Part shown: one piece after another, positions 1 through 6,141 of the stretch
Layout of the letters: each line of letters begins with the position of its first letter
How positions within the stretch are numbered: position 1 is the stretch's first letter
NCBI GenBank assembly: GCA_034435635.1
Contig: DAOTWY010000150.1
Location: 1-11,070, forward strand
Source of the DNA: DAOTWY01 sp003696565
Lineage (GTDB): Bacteria; Chloroflexota; Anaerolineae; Aggregatilineales; Phototrophicaceae
Reading direction: 5' to 3'
DNA length: 11,070 bases
Notes under the pieces: model-generated
What the model was told of the DNA's origin: nothing
What the model saw: only the letters and a program-made list of their open reading frames with translations
Database searches by the model: none
Position numbers and translations under genes: made by a program

Positions 1-583
1 TTTTTAGAATGTAACGAATAGATAAAATGTTGCCTTTTTCATAATGAATGTTGCTGACCATCAAGAAGGCAGTCATGATAGTAAGAAACGCTGCTTGTAA
101 TGTTGCATCATAGGGGTATTGATTAACAAAGATAACAAAACCAGCTAATACAAGAGCAGCAATAGTTGTTGGCAACCCAACAAAATACTTGGTTGGAATA
201 TCTGGATCAGCTGCTACGTTAAATCTTGCCAAGCGAATACCCGCGCAACACACAGGTAGAAAGCTCAAAACTGCGCCGATGAATCCCCATTCTTGAAAAT
301 AGAGAAAATAAAACATTAAAGCTGGTGCTACACCATAATTGACCATATCCGCCAGGGAGTCAAACTGCTCACCGAATTCAGTGCTTGCTTTCATAATCCG
401 TGCCACACCGCCATCTAACATATCTAAAATACAAGCAATAATGATAAATCCGGCGGCGATGACATACTCTCCATGAAATGTTTCTAAAATAGAGATATAG
501 CCTGCCAAAATAGCACTGCCAGTGATGGCATTAGGCAAGATAAGACGAATTGTTTGGGTAGGAAATTTATCAAATACGGGCAA
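1..583 (-). CDS. pssA: CDP-diacylglycerol--serine O-phosphatidyltransferase (3' end cut by window edge)
   Basis: Integral membrane enzyme that joins CDP-diacylglycerol and L-serine to form phosphatidylserine and CMP, the step before Psd in phosphatidylethanolamine synthesis. The 194 visible residues hold the full CDP-alcohol phosphatidyltransferase signature D54-x2-D57-G-x2-A61-R62-x8-G71-x3-D75-x3-D79. The flanking sequences DSLADMVNYGVAPA (75-88) and RLARFNV (117-123) are typical of PssA rather than PgsA. Several hydrophobic membrane segments follow. The frame has no ATG: an in-frame TAA lies at about 604, and GGGAG sits eight bases before a TTG at 583-581, which I take as the start (MPVFDKFPTQ...). 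A second TTG at 598 lacks a Shine-Dalgarno. The gene lies 55 bases behind psd on the same strand, so the two probably share a transcript. The C-terminus lies outside the window. Family assignment is firm; the serine specificity rests on the PssA-type motifs and on the psd neighbour. Confidence 0.93.
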   Translation of the reverse strand, partial: MPVFDKFPTQTIRLILPNAITGSAILAGYISILETFHGEYVIAAGFIIIACILDMLDGGVARIMKASTEFGEQFDSLADMVNYGVAPALMFYFLYFQEWGFIGAVLSFLPVCCAGIRLARFNVAADPDIPTKYFVGLPTTIAALVLAGFVIFVNQYPYDATLQAAFLTIMTAFLMVSNIHYEKGNILSIRYILK

Positions 584-638
584 CTTAACTGCTCCCAATG
601 ATTATCGCTATTAGCATAGCAGAGTTTTAAACGGTTTT

Positions 639-1277
639 CTAATTCAAAACTGCAATAGGTGTTTCTCCACCGGTGACACGTTGATTTAATTGAATTAACG
701 GTTTGGCAGTGGTAGGTAAAAAAATATCGCACCGAGAACCAAATTTGATAAATCCCAATTCCTCACCTGTTTGAACGGATTGATTAGGTATAAGGTATGT
801 GACGATGCGTCTGGCTAAGATGCCTGCAATTTGCCGTATAAGTATTTCATTGCCACTTATATCTTGTATAACAATGGTGCTGCGCTCATTCAATTCAGAG
901 GCTTTAGGATGAAAGGCTACCAAATATTGCCCAGGATGATACTGAACATATGTTACTTTACCAGTGATTGGCACGCGATTGACGTGGACATTGAATGCAG
1001 ACATATAGATGGAAATTTTTAGGCGTTCTTCTTGAAAATATTCTGTCTCTATTACACGTTCAATGGCAACAATTTTGCCATCCGCCGGCGCAATGACACG
1101 ACCAGGCAAATTGGGTGTGTGGCGGATTGGATTACGGAAAAACTGCGCGAAGAAGCCCCATATCATCAGTGATATGGGCAAAGTTAATGGTCGCCATTTA
1201 CTGATAATAAAATTGATGAGCGTTAATATCCCGCCAACTAGTAATAGCGTTGGATAGCCTTCTTTATGAATACGCAT
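639..1277 (-). CDS. psd: Phosphatidylserine decarboxylase, short proenzyme type
   Basis: Pyruvoyl-dependent enzyme that decarboxylates phosphatidylserine to phosphatidylethanolamine at the membrane. At 212 residues it belongs to the short Psd/archaetidylserine decarboxylase-like class. The N-terminus has one or two hydrophobic segments (about 10-27 and 33-47). APADGK (D66) and NVHVNR (H98) supply the acidic and histidine residues used in self-cleavage. The cleavage site is G180-S181 within FGSRCD; S181 becomes the pyruvoyl group, splitting the chain into a long beta and a short alpha subunit of about 32 residues. Family members I remember usually have V or another aliphatic residue where C183 stands here. 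The ATG at 1277 has AAGGATGG just upstream. It is the first gene of the psd-pssA operon and is divergent from the exported protein at 1497. An archaetidylserine substrate is possible for this subfamily but unlikely next to a bacterial pssA. Confidence 0.93.
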   Translation of the reverse strand: MRIHKEGYPTLLLVGGILTLINFIISKWRPLTLPISLMIWGFFAQFFRNPIRHTPNLPGRVIAPADGKIVAIERVIETEYFQEERLKISIYMSAFNVHVNRVPITGKVTYVQYHPGQYLVAFHPKASELNERSTIVIQDISGNEILIRQIAGILARRIVTYLIPNQSVQTGEELGFIKFGSRCDIFLPTTAKPLIQLNQRVTGGETPIAVLN

Positions 1278-1312
1278 ATTCCATCCTTGTTTTGATTATA
1301 AATTTTGTTCAG

Positions 1313-1342
1313 ATTATGCTGGATGGAGTGGCTGTTTGCCAG
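1313..1342 (-). promoter_or_regulatory. Candidate sigma-A promoter of psd-pssA
   Basis: On the minus strand CTGGCA (1342-1337), an 18-base spacer and CATAAT (1318-1313) resemble a vegetative promoter, giving a leader of about 30 bases before the psd ATG. A perfect TATAAT also occurs at 1300-1295, but it has no good -35 partner and would leave only about 10 bases of leader. Both are sequence matches only. Confidence 0.35.
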
Positions 1343-1402
1343 TACTAAGAAGAAATAGCAATGATTACCCTACGGGTGTTCTACGATTCCCCTATGGAGC
1401 GT

Positions 1403-1431
1403 TTGCTTGAAAAGTCTTTTTGCTTCATTAT
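1403..1431 (+). promoter_or_regulatory. Weak candidate promoter of the exported protein gene
   Basis: TTGCTT (1403-1408) and CATTAT (1426-1431) are separated by 17 bases, about 65 bases before the ATG at 1497. The hexamers match the consensus only 3/6 and 4/6. The rest of the 1278-1496 spacer holds no RNA gene or coding frame I can support, apart from a tiny ACCC-TAC-GGGT hairpin near 1368. Confidence 0.2.
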
Positions 1432-1496
1432 TAAAGTATCGTAATTTTTGTAGATGAAATATCTGCATACATGAAACCATAATTAAAGGAAATGCT

Positions 1497-3014
1497 ATGA
1501 AGAAACGAATAGGTTTGATTATTTTACTTATTTTATCGGTGTCAATGCTTGTGAAAGCACAGGGGGGGACCATTAGCTATGGTGAAACAACAACAGCAAG
1601 TTTGACGGCAGAAGTACCACAAGCGTTTTACAGTTTTTCTGGTGCGGCAGGGGATTTGGTGACGGCTTATATTCTAGGTTGGGAAGAAAGTTTTCAGCCA
1701 ACAATGGCTTTAGTTGGGTCTAACGGACAGCAATTGCAGTTTAGTGCTAATGATCCCTTAACGCCATTATCAAATGACGCACGGATTAGCTATCGCTTAC
1801 CAGCAGATGGTGTATATAGCTTGTTAGTGAGTAGCGAAAATAATGCACCTGGAACATATACATTAACACTCCGGCGTGCTGTGCCAGTTATTAGCACTGC
1901 GCTTGCTGATTCAGTCACTCTCAATATCCCACAGGGGGCACCATCACAACAATATGGTGTTGCAGCTAATCCAAATGCCCCAACAACTCTCAACATTCAA
2001 AGTTTAACAAATGGTTTTGGTGTGACAGTTCGGTTAACAAATCCAGCTGGGCAAGTTATTGCAGCTATCTCTGGTGGCGTTACAAACATTGTTCTGACCA
2101 TGCCTCCAGGGGATGGAACGTATGAATTGCTCATTTCTTCTGCTGACCCAGCCGTTGGTGGAGATGTTCAGATTAGTCTAGGCGAGGCTAGTACATCCAG
2201 CACATCATCATCCTCTTCTTCATCTTCAACAGATAGCAGTAGTTCAAGCAGCAGCGGGCAAACATCTACTGGTACAACAGCAACAGACCCGAATGCATGC
2301 GTAATTTCTGCTAGTGGTGTCAATATTCGTACCGGACCAGGAACAAACTATGGAGCAATTGGCAGCTTAAATGGTAGCTTAAACGCAACTGGGCAATATA
2401 GTGGATGGTATACCGTGAACTATGCAGGTCAACAAGGATGGGTATTTAGTGGTGTTGTCACATCAAGCGGTCCATGCGCTGGTTTACCACAAGTTTCGCC
2501 ACCACCACCACCTGCGCCAGTTGTTACTGAGGAAGCACCAGTTACGGGATCACCCACCGCCACGTCGATTCCTGGCAATACTGGTGGAGGAGGAACCTCT
2601 CCCACATCACCGCCGCCACCACCACCAACAGAACCTTCTACACAAGTTGCACCAATTGATAGCAATCAATTGAATTGGACGATTGATCGTGATGCTGGTG
2701 GACAATTCTCTGATGCAGTTTCTAATCCAGATGGTGATACAAATGACCGTATTCGACTGACAGTAGATGGTTTGTTTAACCAGCCACCGAATAATTATCG
2801 CCAGTTTGTTGTCACGTTAGTTTGCAATGGTACAAACACAGGTAACCTCAGTTGGGGGACTGGTGGTCCAAGTTCACCAACCGGATTATCGTGTGGTGAT
2901 TCAACAACTGTCACACATACCAATGATAGCAATCAAACATATATCAATATCAATATGAGCGGTAGCTCTCCGGGATATGTTACATATACCTTGATTGCAA
3001 CTAAAGTCGGCTAA
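1497..3014 (+). CDS. Exported multidomain protein: two PPC-like beta domains, SH3 domain, unknown C-terminal beta domain
   Basis: 505-residue protein with a Sec signal peptide (MKKR, a hydrophobic core, probable cleavage after VKA at 21), so it acts outside the membrane. Residues about 25-127 form a beta-rich domain resembling PPC (bacterial pre-peptidase C-terminal) modules: ISYGETTTASL, a FSGAAGDLVTA strand, and a YSLLVSS...GTYTLTL end. A second, more divergent copy spans about 135-229, ending GDGTYELLISS...VQISLGE. A Ser/Thr-rich linker (232-262) leads to a bacterial SH3 domain (about 268-327; VNIRTGPGTNYGAIGSL, GWYTVNYAGQQGWV). Two proline runs (335-339, 372-377) in a P/T/G-rich linker precede a C-terminal beta domain (about 390-505) that I do not recognise; it contains PDGDTNDRIRL and the cysteine pair C443/C466. 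AAAGGA stands 7 bases before the ATG. It is a single gene with its own terminator. It carries no catalytic motif; binding to cell wall or surface polymer is inferred from the SH3 domain only. Confidence 0.88.
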   Translation: MKKRIGLIILLILSVSMLVKAQGGTISYGETTTASLTAEVPQAFYSFSGAAGDLVTAYILGWEESFQPTMALVGSNGQQLQFSANDPLTPLSNDARISYRLPADGVYSLLVSSENNAPGTYTLTLRRAVPVISTALADSVTLNIPQGAPSQQYGVAANPNAPTTLNIQSLTNGFGVTVRLTNPAGQVIAAISGGVTNIVLTMPPGDGTYELLISSADPAVGGDVQISLGEASTSSTSSSSSSSSTDSSSSSSSGQTSTGTTATDPNACVISASGVNIRTGPGTNYGAIGSLNGSLNATGQYSGWYTVNYAGQQGWVFSGVVTSSGPCAGLPQVSPPPPPAPVVTEEAPVTGSPTATSIPGNTGGGGTSPTSPPPPPPTEPSTQVAPIDSNQLNWTIDRDAGGQFSDAVSNPDGDTNDRIRLTVDGLFNQPPNNYRQFVVTLVCNGTNTGNLSWGTGGPSSPTGLSCGDSTTVTHTNDSNQTYININMSGSSPGYVTYTLIATKVG

Positions 3015-3022
3015 TATTTTAT

Positions 3023-3050
3023 AGGGCGGTTGATCCGCCCTTTTATTTTT
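3023..3050 (+). terminator. Intrinsic terminator behind the exported protein gene
   Basis: GGGCGG-TTGAT-CCGCCC (3024-3040, extendable by one A-T pair) is followed by TTTTATTTTT. It begins about ten bases after the stop codon, a classic rho-independent terminator, and separates this gene from the tRNA-Leu promoter. Confidence 0.9.
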
Positions 3051-3054
3051 GCTA

Positions 3055-3082
3055 TTGACAGGTAAAGGTAATTTGATAAAAT
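3055..3082 (+). promoter_or_regulatory. Sigma-A promoter of tRNA-Leu
   Basis: Perfect -35 TTGACA (3055-3060), a 16-base spacer, and -10 TAAAAT (3077-3082). Transcription would begin near 3089, ten bases before the mature 5' end of the tRNA. Confidence 0.85.
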
Positions 3083-3098
3083 GCCCTGTATTAAATAT

Positions 3099-3182
3099 GC
3101 CGAAGTGGCGGAATAGGCAGACGCGCTACGTTCAGGGCGTAGTTCCTGTACAGGAGTGTGGGTTCGACTCCCACCTTCGGCA
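3099..3182 (+). tRNA. tRNA-Leu, anticodon CAG
   Basis: A class II tRNA of 84 bases without encoded CCA. The acceptor arms GCCGAAG (3099-3105) and CTTCGGC (3175-3181) pair fully, with A as discriminator. The anticodon stem CTACG/CGTAG encloses the loop TTCAGGG, placing CAG at 3133-3135 to read CUG. A long variable arm (CCTG-TA-CAGG) is diagnostic for Leu/Ser-type tRNAs. The T arm is GTGGG-TTCGACT-CCCAC. The A discriminator and the anticodon both fit leucine. It has its own promoter and terminator. Confidence 0.97.
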
Positions 3183-3191
3183 CACCAATAG

Positions 3192-3219
3192 CACACTGGT
3201 AAAACTGCCAGTGTGTTTA
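3192..3219 (+). terminator. Terminator hairpin behind tRNA-Leu
   Basis: CACACTGG (3192-3199), an 8-base loop and CCAGTGTG (3208-3215) form a perfect 8-bp stem, followed by a short TTTAT. The U-tract is weak, but the position 10 bases after the tRNA fits a terminator. Confidence 0.65.
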
Positions 3220-3238
3220 TGTTATGACAAAAATTGTC

Positions 3239-3268
3239 TTGACAAACACAGCGGGTCATCTCTATAAT
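3239..3268 (+). promoter_or_regulatory. Sigma-A promoter of tRNA-Gly
   Basis: TTGACA (3239-3244) and TATAAT (3263-3268) both match the consensus perfectly; the spacer is 18 bases. Start would be near 3275, about eight bases before the tRNA. Confidence 0.88.
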
Positions 3269-3282
3269 CTCAGTATAGTTAT

Positions 3283-3355
3283 GCGGGTGTAGCTCAGTTG
3301 GTAGAGCGTTTGCTTCCCAAGCAAAATGTCACGGGTTCGAGTCCCGTTACCCGCT
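3283..3355 (+). tRNA. tRNA-Gly, anticodon CCC
   Basis: A 73-base class I tRNA without encoded CCA. The acceptor GCGGGTG pairs with TACCCGC (one G-T pair), with T as discriminator, as usual for bacterial tRNA-Gly. The D arm is GCTC-AGTTGGTA-GAGC. The anticodon stem TTTGC/GCAAA holds the loop TTCCCAA with CCC at 3316-3318, reading GGG. The T arm is ACGGG-TTCGAGT-CCCGT. It is transcribed alone from the promoter at 3239. Confidence 0.97.
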
Positions 3356-3362
3356 CACACAA

Positions 3363-3391
3363 AAAACGCTTACCACACTGGTAAGCGTTTT
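3363..3391 (+). terminator. Strong, potentially bidirectional terminator behind tRNA-Gly
   Basis: AAAACGCTTACC (3363-3374) and GGTAAGCGTTTT (3380-3391) form a perfect 12-bp stem with loop ACACT. The run of six A before the stem would give a U-tract on the minus strand too, so it may work in both directions. Confidence 0.85.
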
Positions 3392-3409
3392 GTATTGTTG
3401 TATTGAGCA

Positions 3410-3438
3410 TTGACGAAGGCTTATCCTAACGTTAGAAT
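3410..3438 (+). promoter_or_regulatory. Sigma-A promoter of the L25 gene
   Basis: TTGACG (3410-3415), a 17-base spacer and TAGAAT (3433-3438), each 5/6 of the consensus. The transcript would start near 3445, leaving a leader of about 60 bases before the GTG start of L25. Confidence 0.75.
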
Positions 3439-3456
3439 GACATCACTTCGTTAGGA
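3424..3456. repeat. Inverted repeat over the -10 and start of the L25 promoter
   Basis: TCCTAACG (3424-3431) and CGTTAGGA (3449-3456) are perfect inverted copies, 17 bases apart. The left arm also forms half of the palindrome CTAACGTTAG (3426-3435), which runs into the -10. The position suits an operator for a repressor, but no regulator is encoded nearby. Confidence 0.5.
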
Positions 3457-3462
3457 CATCGT

Positions 3463-3488
3463 TCCCGCCTCCACAGCGGGATTTTTAT
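3463..3488 (+). promoter_or_regulatory. Terminator-like leader hairpin (possible attenuator) before L25
   Basis: TCCCGC (3463-3468), a 7-base loop and GCGGGA (3476-3481) are followed by TTTTT. The structure lies between the promoter and the Shine-Dalgarno AAGGAG (3491-3496), so it would stop or tune L25 transcription. Ribosomal protein genes are often autoregulated through leaders, but this one matches no motif I know. Confidence 0.55.
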
Positions 3489-3504
3489 TCAAGGAGTGAT
3501 TGAC

Positions 3505-4158
3505 GTGGCTGATTTCGTAATTGAAGCTGAACCGCGTACAGTTGTCGGTAAAAAAGTGAAGCGGCTGCGCTCTCAGGGTGTGGTGCCGATTACTGTTTAC
3601 GGTCCCAAAATGGAACCTGTAAATCTTCAGGTCGCTTATCGTCCGCTGGAAGTTGCCTTAATGAAGGCGGGAGGTACCAATTTAATTGATTTGAAGGCGG
3701 CTGGCAAAACCCATACTGTGCTAGCTCGTGAAGTACAGCGTGACGTGCTAAAAGGCACAATTATGCATGTCGACTTCTTTGTTGTTGACCAGTCTGCAGC
3801 GATTCGTGCCGATATTCCGATTCATCTCGTTGGAGAAAGTCCTGTAGTAGCTGCTCGTAAAGGGATTTTGCTGACAGGGACAAATACAATTACGATTGAA
3901 ACATTACCCTCTAAACTGATGAACTTCATTGAAATTGATTTAACTGCCTTAAAAGAAATTGGGGATTCTGTGATTGTAGCAGACCTTGATTTGGGTGATG
4001 ATGTTAAGATCATCAATGAACCGGAAGAAATGATCGCACGTGTGGCACAATCCTCTGCGGCACGCGCAGCAGAAGCAGAAGAAGCGGAAGAAGCTGCAGC
4101 CTCTATGAGCGAGCCAGAAGTTATTGCAAAAGGCAAAGCAGACGAGGACGAGGAATAA
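3505..4158 (+). CDS. rplY: 50S ribosomal protein L25, TL5/Ctc type
   Basis: Binds 5S rRNA in the large ribosomal subunit. The protein is 217 residues: an N-terminal L25 domain (about 3-92, with R11, the K17-R22 basic stretch, GVVP and a YG turn at 32-33, then VLAREVQRD and HVDF), a TL5-type C-terminal beta domain (about 99-183), and an acidic Ala/Glu-rich tail from about 185. The long two-domain form is called TL5 or Ctc; the gene name ctc is also used. A GTG at 3496 would extend the frame by three codons but overlaps the Shine-Dalgarno AAGGAG (3491-3496). GTG 3505 lies eight bases after that site and gives the expected MADFVIEAEPR start. It has its own promoter, a hairpin leader and a strong terminator. 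In Bacillus the homologue is stress-induced; nothing here shows that directly. Confidence 0.95.
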   Translation: MADFVIEAEPRTVVGKKVKRLRSQGVVPITVYGPKMEPVNLQVAYRPLEVALMKAGGTNLIDLKAAGKTHTVLAREVQRDVLKGTIMHVDFFVVDQSAAIRADIPIHLVGESPVVAARKGILLTGTNTITIETLPSKLMNFIEIDLTALKEIGDSVIVADLDLGDDVKIINEPEEMIARVAQSSAARAAEAEEAEEAAASMSEPEVIAKGKADEDEE

Positions 4159-4184
4159 CAGTTATCAACCTCAACCTAAATACA

Positions 4185-4216
4185 ACGAGACATCCGGTTG
4201 GTGTCTCGTTTTTTTG
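4185..4216 (+). terminator. Intrinsic terminator behind L25
   Basis: ACGAGACA (4185-4192) pairs with TGTCTCGT (4202-4209), followed by a run of seven T. The U-tract ends only about four bases before the Shine-Dalgarno of the next gene, leaving no room for a promoter after it. Confidence 0.9.
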
Positions 4217-4233
4217 TTCAAGGGGGATACACG

Positions 4234-5412
4234 ATGTTTTTATGGTTAGTTTTCCTGGGTATAATGCTATTACAACCAAATATGAACTTAGAGCGCGTTT
4301 TGTTCACCTCGGATCGTGATGGTAACTGGGAAATTTACACCATGCTTATAGACGGACGTAACCCACGCCGTTTAACAGAGCATCCAGCAGATGATTGGTA
4401 TCCATCATGGTCACCAGATGGTAATGAAATTGTCTTTACATCAAATCGTAGTGGCAGTTTTGAATTGTATCTGATGGCAATTGATGGGACGAATGTCCGA
4501 CAATTAACTTATACACCTTTATTAGAAGAAACTGCCCCTGTTTGGTCTCCAGATGGTGAACGGATTGTGTATGTTGCTAGTCCTCCCCATGACTTGGCAG
4601 CAGGCGAAATCTATGTGATTGATGTAGATGAACCTATCGCACAACAGTTGACCAACAACGCTGTTCGGGATGATTTCCCGTCTTGGTCACCAGATGGGAG
4701 TGAGATTGTATTCCAGAGACAAACGAATGAGCAATTTGATCTTTATGTGATGGATGCAGACGGTAATAATGTTCGCCCATTGATTTTAGATGGAATTGTT
4801 CCATCATGGTCACCGGATGGCAGATATATCGCTTTTGCGTCAAATCGAACGGGCAACCGAGAGGTTTATGTGGCGAACTCAGATGGCAGTAATATTCAAC
4901 AAGTGACAGATACTCCTGGCGTTGATTCTTTTCCGCGCTGGTCTTTTGATAGCGAACGACTAATTTTTGGCTCTAACCGTGATGGAACAACATTTGATCT
5001 ATATCTATTGACGTTAAGCACCGGGCAAGTACAACGGTTAACAAACACCTCTGCTAACGAAGGGGCACCAAGCCTTTGGGGCAATGCTCTAGTGAGTGTT
5101 GCAACACAACCGCCGCCAACAGCTTTGCCAACCGATTCTCTGCCGACACAGATTTTTACGCCGACTCCATTGCCAATTTGCTTGATTAATGCCCTTAACA
5201 CAGTTAATTTGCGCATTGGTCCAGGCACGACATATGATCGTGCTGGGACATTGCCGGCTGGAACAAGCATCAATGCAGATGGACAAGCAACCGGGGTAGA
5301 TGGCTTTATTTGGTGGCGGTTAGTTGATGAGCGATGGGTACGTTCTGACGTTGTGGAAACAGCAGGAGAGTGTGATGCGTTACCCAAAATTGACCTAGCT
5401 GAAGATGAATAG
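4234..5412 (+). CDS. Exported TolB-like beta-propeller with C-terminal SH3 domain
   Basis: 392-residue protein with an N-terminal hydrophobic stretch (3-13) that likely serves as signal peptide or anchor. Residues about 20-290 form a TolB/PD40-type propeller of roughly six blades. WSPDG recurs at 59, 104, 151 and 192, with a degenerate WSFDS at 236; each is followed by a strand and a FTSNRxG/ELYLM-like segment, then DGxNxRxLT. A TP-rich linker (about 292-314, TPTPLP) leads to a bacterial SH3 domain (about 316-380; VNLRIGPGTTYDRAGTLPAG, WWRLVDERWV). It lacks the N-terminal domain of true TolB and no Tol-Pal gene is near, so a TolB role is not implied; sensing or binding at the surface is a guess. 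AAGGGGG (4219-4225) sits eight bases before the ATG. An upstream TTG at 4198 would add 12 residues, including an Arg that suits a signal peptide, but lies inside the L25 terminator. Expression may depend on read-through from L25. Confidence 0.88.
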   Translation: MFLWLVFLGIMLLQPNMNLERVLFTSDRDGNWEIYTMLIDGRNPRRLTEHPADDWYPSWSPDGNEIVFTSNRSGSFELYLMAIDGTNVRQLTYTPLLEETAPVWSPDGERIVYVASPPHDLAAGEIYVIDVDEPIAQQLTNNAVRDDFPSWSPDGSEIVFQRQTNEQFDLYVMDADGNNVRPLILDGIVPSWSPDGRYIAFASNRTGNREVYVANSDGSNIQQVTDTPGVDSFPRWSFDSERLIFGSNRDGTTFDLYLLTLSTGQVQRLTNTSANEGAPSLWGNALVSVATQPPPTALPTDSLPTQIFTPTPLPICLINALNTVNLRIGPGTTYDRAGTLPAGTSINADGQATGVDGFIWWRLVDERWVRSDVVETAGECDALPKIDLAEDE

Positions 5413-5501
5413 AAAAGGGGTTTTTATGTTTTCTGTAATTTGTTGAAATATGTCCACGTGTTTTTATTTTGCAGCAAAAAATATCTATGTAGCTCATAAT
5501 C

Positions 5502-5529
5502 ATGACATTTATCATCAGCAAAATATAAC
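5502..5529 (+). promoter_or_regulatory. Candidate promoter of the ccm operon
   Basis: ATGACA (5502-5507) and TATAAC (5524-5529), each 5/6 of the consensus, lie 16 bases apart in the AT-rich 190-base spacer before ccmE. Transcription would start near 5536, leaving a 67-base leader. I see no clear terminator behind the TolB-like gene in this spacer. Confidence 0.4.
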
Positions 5530-5602
5530 AGATTCGAATATCCCAAAACATTTTTACCTTGTAAGCTTGTATGAAAGTAGTAACAGAATAAAGGTGATAA
5601 AA

Positions 5603-6136
5603 ATGACAGATATTACCTGGGAAAAGGTTGAACAACGAGGCACACCGGTACCTAGTGGAAATAAAACAGAGCGACTTAAGTTTATTATTGGTGGGTTACT
5701 AATTTTTGCTGCAATTGGCTACCTCATTGTTATGGGCACATTGAACAATACACAATATTTTATCACTGTAGATGAATTACTATCTAACCCGGAATATATT
5801 GGGCAAACAGTTCGAATTTCTGGTGCAGTTATTGGTGAAACAATTCAATATGACAGCCAGAATCTCATTATTGATTTTACAATTGCCCATATCCCTAAAG
5901 ATACAGACAATCTAGCATACACTTTATATCAAGCTGTGCAAGACCCTCAAGCTGCTCGTCTACAGGTTCATGTTGAAAATCAAGTAAAACCAGATTTACT
6001 AAAAAATGAAGCACAAGCAATTTTGACTGGCACACTAGGCGATGATGGTGTGTTTTATGCAACGGAATTGCTATTAAAGTGTCCAAGTCGTTATGAAGAT
6101 GTTGCGCCAGATCAAGTAAGCGGTGAAGGGGTATAA
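5603..6136 (+). CDS. ccmE: Cytochrome c maturation heme chaperone CcmE, CxxxY variant
   Basis: Membrane-anchored periplasm-side protein that binds heme covalently and hands it to CcmF. It has 177 residues: one transmembrane segment (about 27-46), then the OB-fold core (about 52-158) with YFITVDELL, GQTVRISGAVI and GDDGVFYATELL, all typical of CcmE. The attachment site reads C160-P-S-R-Y164, that is CxxxY, where the Escherichia coli type has HxxxY. This variant is known from archaea and some bacteria, including Desulfovibrio. The tail after it is short and acidic. A loop of about 20 residues (roughly 99-118) looks longer than in the proteobacterial protein. The ATG at 5603 follows AAAGGTGAT; an ATG at 5450 in frame would add 51 residues of non-CcmE sequence ahead of the anchor. 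It is the first gene of the operon; the ccmF start follows its stop after five bases. Confidence 0.92.
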   Translation: MTDITWEKVEQRGTPVPSGNKTERLKFIIGGLLIFAAIGYLIVMGTLNNTQYFITVDELLSNPEYIGQTVRISGAVIGETIQYDSQNLIIDFTIAHIPKDTDNLAYTLYQAVQDPQAARLQVHVENQVKPDLLKNEAQAILTGTLGDDGVFYATELLLKCPSRYEDVAPDQVSGEGV

Positions 6137-6141
6137 TTAGT

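Noticed and set aside
1278..1496. Riboswitch or small RNA in the divergent spacer
   Set aside because: Only a tiny hairpin near 1368 and weak promoter matches are visible; nothing fits a known structured RNA.
2186..2265. TCA/AGC-rich simple sequence, considered as a tandem repeat or CRISPR-like array
   Set aside because: It encodes the Ser-rich linker of the exported protein in frame, with mixed serine codons and no spacer structure.
2493..2634. Two CCACCACCACC-type runs, considered as a phase-variable microsatellite
   Set aside because: The runs are trinucleotide-based and in frame (proline linker), so length changes would not switch the frame; they also have irregular units.
3049..3267. 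Short open frames over the tRNA-Leu gene on both strands
   Set aside because: They cross a tRNA and its promoter; the apparent coding is incidental.
4896..5387. Minus-strand open frame (163 residues) antisense to the TolB-like gene
   Set aside because: The plus-strand propeller and SH3 domain fully explain the region; the antisense product shows no domain.
4234..5412. Assignment of the propeller gene as true tolB of a Tol-Pal system
   Set aside because: It lacks the TolB N-terminal domain, carries an SH3 tail, and no tolA, tolQ, tolR or pal is near; PD40 propellers are widespread.
5450..5602. Upstream in-frame ATG extending CcmE by 51 residues
   Set aside because: The extra sequence is AT-rich, unlike CcmE, lacks a good ribosome site and would cover the likely promoter; ATG 5603 has a good Shine-Dalgarno and a normal N-terminus.
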